DNA of 64,000 bases from Xanthomarina spongicola (lineage in GTDB: Bacteria > Bacteroidota > Bacteroidia > Flavobacteriales > Flavobacteriaceae), in assembly GCF_003148645.1 (NCBI RefSeq), contig NZ_QGGP01000010.1, forward strand, positions 1-64,000, read 5' to 3'. Positions 59,858 to 64,000 of this stretch are shown here, in pieces. The first letter of the stretch is position 1. Each line of letters opens with the position of its first letter. The position numbers and the translations under genes are program-made. Under the pieces are notes generated by a model. That model saw nothing but the letters and a program-made list of their open reading frames with translations. It was not told where the DNA came from and made no database searches.

Positions 59858-60286
59858 TTATTTTATTTCAACTAATTCAAGATCAAAAGTAAGATCTTGA
59901 CCTGCCAAAGGATGATTTCCATCAACTATAATATGATCTTCGTTTACAGCAGCAACACGAAATTGATTTTCAGAACCATCTGGATTTTTAGAAGCTAACC
60001 CCATTCCTACTTCAGGAGCCATATCCTGTGGCAATTGTTCTTTTTTTACTTCATGAAATAATTCTTTCTGAATTTCTCCATAAGCTTCTTCTTTAGCAAT
60101 AACAATTGTTTTTTTATCGTTTACTTTCATATTTAATACTGCTTTTTCAAAACCAGGAATAAGCATTCCTTGACCTAGCGTAAACTCTAGTGGATCTCTA
60201 TCTGCAGAACTATCAAAAACTTGACCATTGCTTAATTTTCCTGTGTAATGAACTTTTACAGTATCATTCTCTTTTACTTGACTCAT
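59858..60286 (-). CDS. FKBP-type peptidyl-prolyl isomerase, SlyD-like
   Basis: The 142-residue protein starts at ATG 60286 (MSQVKENDTV; the longer TTG start is rejected). Its FKBP domain has VKVHYTGKLSNGQVFDSSADRDPLEFTLGQGMLIPGFEKAV, interrupted by an insert-in-flap domain (about 70-120), as in SlyD. The flap contains EEAYGEIQKELFHEVKKEQLPQD. It lacks SlyD's metal-binding C-terminal tail. It is a cytosolic foldase/chaperone. Confidence 0.92.
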   Translation of the reverse strand: MSQVKENDTVKVHYTGKLSNGQVFDSSADRDPLEFTLGQGMLIPGFEKAVLNMKVNDKKTIVIAKEEAYGEIQKELFHEVKKEQLPQDMAPEVGMGLASKNPDGSENQFRVAAVNEDHIIVDGNHPLAGQDLTFDLELVEIK

Positions 60287-60400
60287 AAAAATGTTTTTTA
60301 ATAATTTGGACAAAACTATTGATATCTAAATTGGAAATCAATAATTTAGGCTGAAAATCCTTTAAATTAATAAAACATTAACAAAATAATTAAAACAAAA

Positions 60401-60424
60401 AAGCCGAACCTAAGTTCAGCTTTA
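60401..60424 (-). terminator. terminator of the tRNA-Pro gene
   Basis: On the minus strand AAAGCTGAAC and GTTCGGCTTT (one T-G pair) form a stem around TTAG and are followed by TTTTTTG. It starts a few bases after the tRNA 3' end. Confidence 0.78.
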
Positions 60425-60428
60425 AAAG

Positions 60429-60503
60429 TCGGGGTGGCAGGATTCGAACCTGCGGCCTCCACGTCCCAAACGTGGCGCGATAACCGGGCTACGCTACACC
60501 CCG
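60429..60503 (-). tRNA. tRNA-Pro (anticodon TGG)
   Basis: A 75-base cloverleaf. The acceptor stem CGGGGTG/CACCCCG pairs over 7 bp, with discriminator A at 60429. The anticodon stem CCACG/CGTGG encloses the loop TTTGGGA with anticodon TGG. The T arm contains GGTTCGAATCC. CCA is not encoded. TGG reads all or most Pro codons. Confidence 0.97.
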
Positions 60504-60599
60504 AATCAGTTATCAAAAATTTGAGGTGCAAATATATAGCTTTTCTTTAACAACAAACAACTTTTTATTTTTTAAATTTATAGCTTAAACATTCAAAAA

Positions 60600-61706
60600 A
60601 TGAAACTACGTTATTCTTCTTATATTATTATATGCCTAATTAGCATTTTAGCTTGTGCACAAACAAAAAAGAAAACAGCTTCAAAAGAAACTTATCAGGT
60701 TGTTGTGCCTGAATTAAATATCCCTTGGGGTTTTGCTTTTCTACCAGATAATTCTATGTTGATTACTGAGAAAAAAGGTAGTCTTATTCATTTTAAAGAT
60801 GGAAAAAAAACCCTTATTGAAGGGCTTCCTGAAATTGAACTTCTTGGTCAAGGTGGCTTTATGGATATTGAATTACATCCTGACTATAAAAACAACGGTT
60901 GGATTTATTTTTCCTATGCGTCTCCCGAAGGTGAAGAAGAAGGTTGCAACACTGCCATAATGAGAGCACAAATAAAAGACAACCAACTTATAAACAAGGA
61001 ACTGCTTTATAAAGCCAGCCCAAACACTTCTGTAGGCTATCATTTTGGTTCAAGAATCGTGTTTGATAAAGAAGGCTATTTGTATTTTACCATTGGAGAC
61101 AGAGGCGAAGAAGACATCAATCCTCAGGACCTTACTAGAGATGGTGGAAAGGTTTACAGGCTTTTTGATGATGGTCGCATTCCAGAAAACAATCCATTTT
61201 ACAATACCCCAAATGCCAAAAAAGCTATTTACACCTATGGCAACCGAAATCCTCAAGGCATGAAAATACATCCTGAGACTGGAGAAATCTGGTCTCATGA
61301 GCATGGCCCAAAAGGTGGCGACGAGATTAACATTATAAAAGCTGGTGAAAATTACGGTTGGCCAAAAGTGTCTTACGGCGTTAATTATGTTGGCACTAAA
61401 ATTTCAGATTACACCACCTTGCCAGGAATTGAACCTCCTATTCATTATTGGGTACCTTCTATTGCTCCAAGTGGCATGGCTTTTATTTCTAGTGATAAAT
61501 ATCCCGATTGGAAAGGCAACTTATTAGTTGGATCCCTAAAATTTCAATACGTAAGTAGATGTATTTTAAAAGGAGATGAAGTTTTAAGTGAAGAAAAAAT
61601 ATTGGAAGGTCTTGGCAGAGTTCGTTCCATAGAACAAGGTCCAGATGGTTTTATATATGTTGGGATAGAAAACTTAGGAATTGTAAAACTAATACCTGAA
61701 AAGTAA
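60600..61706 (+). CDS. PQQ-dependent sugar dehydrogenase (YliI/aldose-type), lipoprotein
   Basis: The 368-residue protein has lipobox SILAC (Cys19) and a six-bladed propeller of the GSDH family. Markers are LNIPWGFAFLPDNSMLITEKKG, GQGGFMDIELHPDYKNNGWIYFSYA, GSRIVFDKEGYLYFTIGDRG, YTYGNRNPQGMKIHPETGEIWSHEHGP and GGDEINIIKAGENYGWP. The His (EHGP) and Asp/Asn residues form the PQQ/calcium site. It oxidises aldoses at C1 in the periplasm. PQQ synthesis genes are not in this window. Confidence 0.92.
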   Translation: MKLRYSSYIIICLISILACAQTKKKTASKETYQVVVPELNIPWGFAFLPDNSMLITEKKGSLIHFKDGKKTLIEGLPEIELLGQGGFMDIELHPDYKNNGWIYFSYASPEGEEEGCNTAIMRAQIKDNQLINKELLYKASPNTSVGYHFGSRIVFDKEGYLYFTIGDRGEEDINPQDLTRDGGKVYRLFDDGRIPENNPFYNTPNAKKAIYTYGNRNPQGMKIHPETGEIWSHEHGPKGGDEINIIKAGENYGWPKVSYGVNYVGTKISDYTTLPGIEPPIHYWVPSIAPSGMAFISSDKYPDWKGNLLVGSLKFQYVSRCILKGDEVLSEEKILEGLGRVRSIEQGPDGFIYVGIENLGIVKLIPEK

Positions 61707-61785
61707 AAACATTTAAGTTTCAGAAATACAACCCATATTTAAAATGTAAATAACTAAATTTGTGCTTAAATTTAAATAATAATTC

Positions 61786-62394
61786 ATGCTAATAATTGGT
61801 ATTGCTGGTGGAACAGGTTGTGGAAAAACAACCGTTGTAAATCAAATTTTAGATCAATTGCCTGAAGGTGAAGTTGGCGTTATTTCACAAGATTCTTATT
61901 ATAAAGACACCTCGCATTTAAACTATGATGAGCGAGTTAAAATAAATTTCGACCATCCAAGATCCATCGATTTTGAATTACTTGAATCTCATTTAAAAGA
62001 ACTTAGAAAAGGTAACGACATACACCAACCTGTATATTCATTTATAAAACACAATAGAACTGGAGATACTATCTTAACGCACCCAAGAAAAGTCATGATT
62101 GTTGAAGGTATTTTAATTCTAACCAATCCAGAATTAAGAGACATGTTCGACATTAAAATATTTGTTCATGCAGATAGTGACGAACGATTAATACGTCGTT
62201 TAAAACGTGACATTTCAGAACGTGGTAGAGATATAGACGAAGTACTCTCGCGTTATCAAAACACTTTAAAGCCTATGCATCAACAATTTATTGAGCCTAT
62301 GAAAGAGTATGCAGATATTATTATTCCTAACAATAAATATAATACGGTTGCAGTAGATATCGTTAAAACTATAATCAATCAAAGACTCGCTTAA
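61786..62394 (+). CDS. udk: uridine kinase
   Basis: The 202-residue P-loop kinase has Walker A GGTGCGKTT (8-16), then SQDSYYKDTSHLNYDERVKINFDHPRSIDFELL and VEGILILTNPELRDMFDIKIFVHADSDERLIRRLKRD. Conservation over its whole length gives the assignment. It phosphorylates uridine and cytidine with ATP or GTP for pyrimidine salvage. Its stop overlaps the next gene's start (TAATG). Confidence 0.96.
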   Translation: MLIIGIAGGTGCGKTTVVNQILDQLPEGEVGVISQDSYYKDTSHLNYDERVKINFDHPRSIDFELLESHLKELRKGNDIHQPVYSFIKHNRTGDTILTHPRKVMIVEGILILTNPELRDMFDIKIFVHADSDERLIRRLKRDISERGRDIDEVLSRYQNTLKPMHQQFIEPMKEYADIIIPNNKYNTVAVDIVKTIINQRLA

Positions 62395-62723
62395 TGGCTA
62401 AAAACAGAAACAAATACTTAAAACCTTTTAGAAACATCTTTGTTTTAATATTAGTAGTATTTGCTGTTTGGATGATTTTTTTCGATGCTAATTCTTGGCT
62501 TATTCATAATGAATTAAATTCCGATATAAACGAATTAGAAGATGAAAAAGATTTTTATAAAAACGAAATAATAAAAGACCGTAAAGCTATAAAAGAATTA
62601 AGTACAGAAGAAGGTGTTGAGAAACTTGCTAGAGAAAAATATTTTATGAAGAAAGAAAATGAAGATATATACATTATTGAATATGAAGACAGTATTGCTA
62701 AAGTAAAGAAAGATGAAAAATAA
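62394..62723 (+). CDS. septum formation initiator, FtsB/DivIC-like
   Basis: The 109-residue protein has a short cytoplasmic part, one transmembrane helix (about 11-30, NIFVLILVVFAVWMIFFDANSW) and a periplasmic coiled coil (about 35-75). It has the conserved C-terminal EEGVEKLAREKYFMKKENEDIYIIE of the FtsB/DivIC family. It belongs to the divisome complex with FtsL/FtsQ. It is coupled to udk by 1 bp and overlaps the mutA start by 11 bp. Confidence 0.9.
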   Translation: MAKNRNKYLKPFRNIFVLILVVFAVWMIFFDANSWLIHNELNSDINELEDEKDFYKNEIIKDRKAIKELSTEEGVEKLAREKYFMKKENEDIYIIEYEDSIAKVKKDEK

Positions 62724-64000
62724 ATTATTTAATGAGTTTAGCGATGTTTCATCTAAAGAATGGAAACAAAAAATTCAGGCTGATTTAAAAGGTGCCGATT
62801 ATAACGAAACTCTTATTTGGAAAACAAACGAAGGTATAGATGTAAAACCATTCTATCATGCAGATGAGTTTTCTACCTTACCTAGTATCTCATCTTCTCA
62901 AGCATCGCAATGGCTTATTTGCGATACTATTTTTGTTTCAGATATTAAAAAATCTAACCATTATGCTAAAGAATTCTTAAGTAGAGGTGCTCAAAGTATT
63001 AAGTTTATTATTCCTTCAAAAGATGTTTCAATTAAAACCCTTTTAGAAGGTATCGATGCTTATGCTGCTTCGTTATATTTTGAACTACAATTTTTAGATT
63101 CAGAATTTGTTAAAACACTTAGCCAATTTCAATCTAAAGCAGAAATTTATATCCATACAGATATTATTGGTAATTTGGCTAGAACTGGAAACTGGTTCTC
63201 TTCTATTCAAGAAGATCATAAACAATTAGAAATTATAGCTGAAGAAACATCAACCATAAGTGTTGATTTATCCTTATATCAAAATGCTGGAGCAACAATA
63301 ATTCAACAATTAGGGTATGCAATAGCTCATACAAACGAATACTTAAATCATTTAGAAAATAAAGAATCACTTCAAGTTATTTTCAATGTTTCAGTAGGCA
63401 CAAATTACTTTTTCGAAATTGCTAAACTTAGAGCTTTACGCATCTTATGGAAAACTTTAGCTTCAGAATATAAGATAACTACAGATTGCCATATTTTTGC
63501 ATTTCCAACCAAACGTAATAAAACACTTTACGACTATAACACAAACTTGCTACGTACTACAACCGAATGTATGAGTGCTATTTTAGGTGGAGCAAACACG
63601 ATTAACAATGTTGCTTACGATGCTATTTATCATAAGTCTAACGAATTTGGCAATCGTATTTCCAGAAATCAACTCTTAATTTTAAAACATGAAAGCTATT
63701 TCGATAAGGTTAACAATCCTGCAGATGGCACTTATTATATTGAAAATCTAACTCAGCAATTAGCAGAAAAAGCATTGAATTTATTTAAAGACATTGAAAG
63801 AAATGGTGGTTTTTTAAAACAATTAAAAGAAGGTATTATTCAAAGAAAAATAAAAGAAAGTGCAGAAACTGAACAAAACCAATTTAATAATGGCGAAGAA
63901 ATCTTGTTAGGTACAAATAAACACCCAAATCCTAATGATAAAATGTCGCACGAATTAGAACTTTATCCGTTTGTAAAAACCAATCCAAGAAAAACACTTG
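62713..64000 (+). CDS. mutA: methylmalonyl-CoA mutase small subunit (3' end outside window)
   Basis: The frame is open from ATG 62713 to the window end (about 429 codons). It begins MKNKLFNEFSDVSSKEWKQK and continues QADLKGADYNETLIWKTNEGIDVKPFYHADE, the start conserved in MutA. Later parts include TYYIENLTQQLAEKA and the TIM-barrel segments of the mutase fold. With MutB, which should follow outside the window, it converts methylmalonyl-CoA and succinyl-CoA. Cobalamin binding is in MutB, not here. The start overlaps the previous gene by 11 bp. Confidence 0.95.
   Translation, partial: MKNKLFNEFSDVSSKEWKQKIQADLKGADYNETLIWKTNEGIDVKPFYHADEFSTLPSISSSQASQWLICDTIFVSDIKKSNHYAKEFLSRGAQSIKFIIPSKDVSIKTLLEGIDAYAASLYFELQFLDSEFVKTLSQFQSKAEIYIHTDIIGNLARTGNWFSSIQEDHKQLEIIAEETSTISVDLSLYQNAGATIIQQLGYAIAHTNEYLNHLENKESLQVIFNVSVGTNYFFEIAKLRALRILWKTLASEYKITTDCHIFAFPTKRNKTLYDYNTNLLRTTTECMSAILGGANTINNVAYDAIYHKSNEFGNRISRNQLLILKHESYFDKVNNPADGTYYIENLTQQLAEKALNLFKDIERNGGFLKQLKEGIIQRKIKESAETEQNQFNNGEEILLGTNKHPNPNDKMSHELELYPFVKTNPRKTL

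Noticed and set aside
1-64000. CRISPR arrays, restriction-modification or known anti-phage defence genes
   Set aside because: No regularly spaced direct repeats and no recognisable defence families were seen. The holin-like protein at 50390 belongs to a chromosomal stress operon and not to a prophage.

Overview
The window comes from an AT-rich chromosome of a marine-type member of the Flavobacteriaceae (Bacteroidota). The evidence is the number of TonB-dependent receptors with signal peptides ending in AQ or SQ, lipoproteins with CSNDDD or CSSDDD starts, Bacteroidota-type -7 promoter elements (TAnnTTTG) with no obvious Shine-Dalgarno sequences, and typical families (GIN/DUF2807, LETM1-related, 2TM-domain, DUF4442, LytS/LytTR pairs). 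The genus cannot be fixed from this stretch.

Layout. 1-1.2 kb: the 3' end of an IS110-family transposase, then a single hypothetical gene with integron-cassette-like ends. 1.3-15.9 kb: a nitrous-oxide-reduction and copper island. It holds a copper-uptake operon (small CNGKC membrane protein, a lipoprotein with two YtkA-like repeats, and an OprC/NosA-like receptor with the CxxxM...HxM copper motif). Next comes a clade II nos operon (cytochrome c lipoprotein, fasciclin lipoprotein, NosZ, NosB-like protein, NosL, NosD, NosF, NosY). Two universal stress proteins, oxygen-independent HemN and a Cu/Zn superoxide dismutase complete the island. 16-23.8 kb: a TonB receptor, an ECF sigma factor with an RskA-like anti-sigma, a second cassette-like gene ending in an attC-like structure, and a DUF4331-type operon. 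24-37.8 kb: LETM1-related protein, LytS/LytTR signalling operon, TonB, another receptor, YhhN, NADH dehydrogenase 2, a second ECF sigma factor, acyltransferase, NUDIX, cyclophilin and TRIC-like channel. 38-51 kb: DUF2141, OxyR, AIM24-like, PadR-PspC-GIN module, a decayed acetyltransferase, prolyl oligopeptidase, TrxB and a YtxH/holin-like operon. 51.2-59.8 kb: a lipid or steroid-like gene set (3beta-HSD-like SDR, 5alpha-reductase-like protein, MMPL/RND exporter, LolA-like protein, START protein, sulfotransferase, outer-membrane barrel, DUF1295 reductase). 59.8-64 kb: FKBP isomerase, tRNA-Pro, sugar dehydrogenase, Udk, a FtsB/DivIC-like protein and the start of methylmalonyl-CoA mutase small subunit.

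How the parts work together. Four minus-strand promoters (copper operon, nos operon, hemN-usp, tonB) carry the same FNR-like palindrome TGAY-N4-RTCA. In each, its centre lies exactly 36.5 bp from the last base of a TAnnTTTG-like -7 element. This suggests one oxygen- or NO-sensing CRP/FNR-family activator that coordinates copper import and its TonB energy supply, N2O respiration and anaerobic haem synthesis. Separately, two minus-strand promoters 5.5 kb apart share an ECF-type promoter (AAAACCGAC-N13-CGTAGGTA). They link the receptor next to the sigma/anti-sigma pair with the DUF4331 operon.
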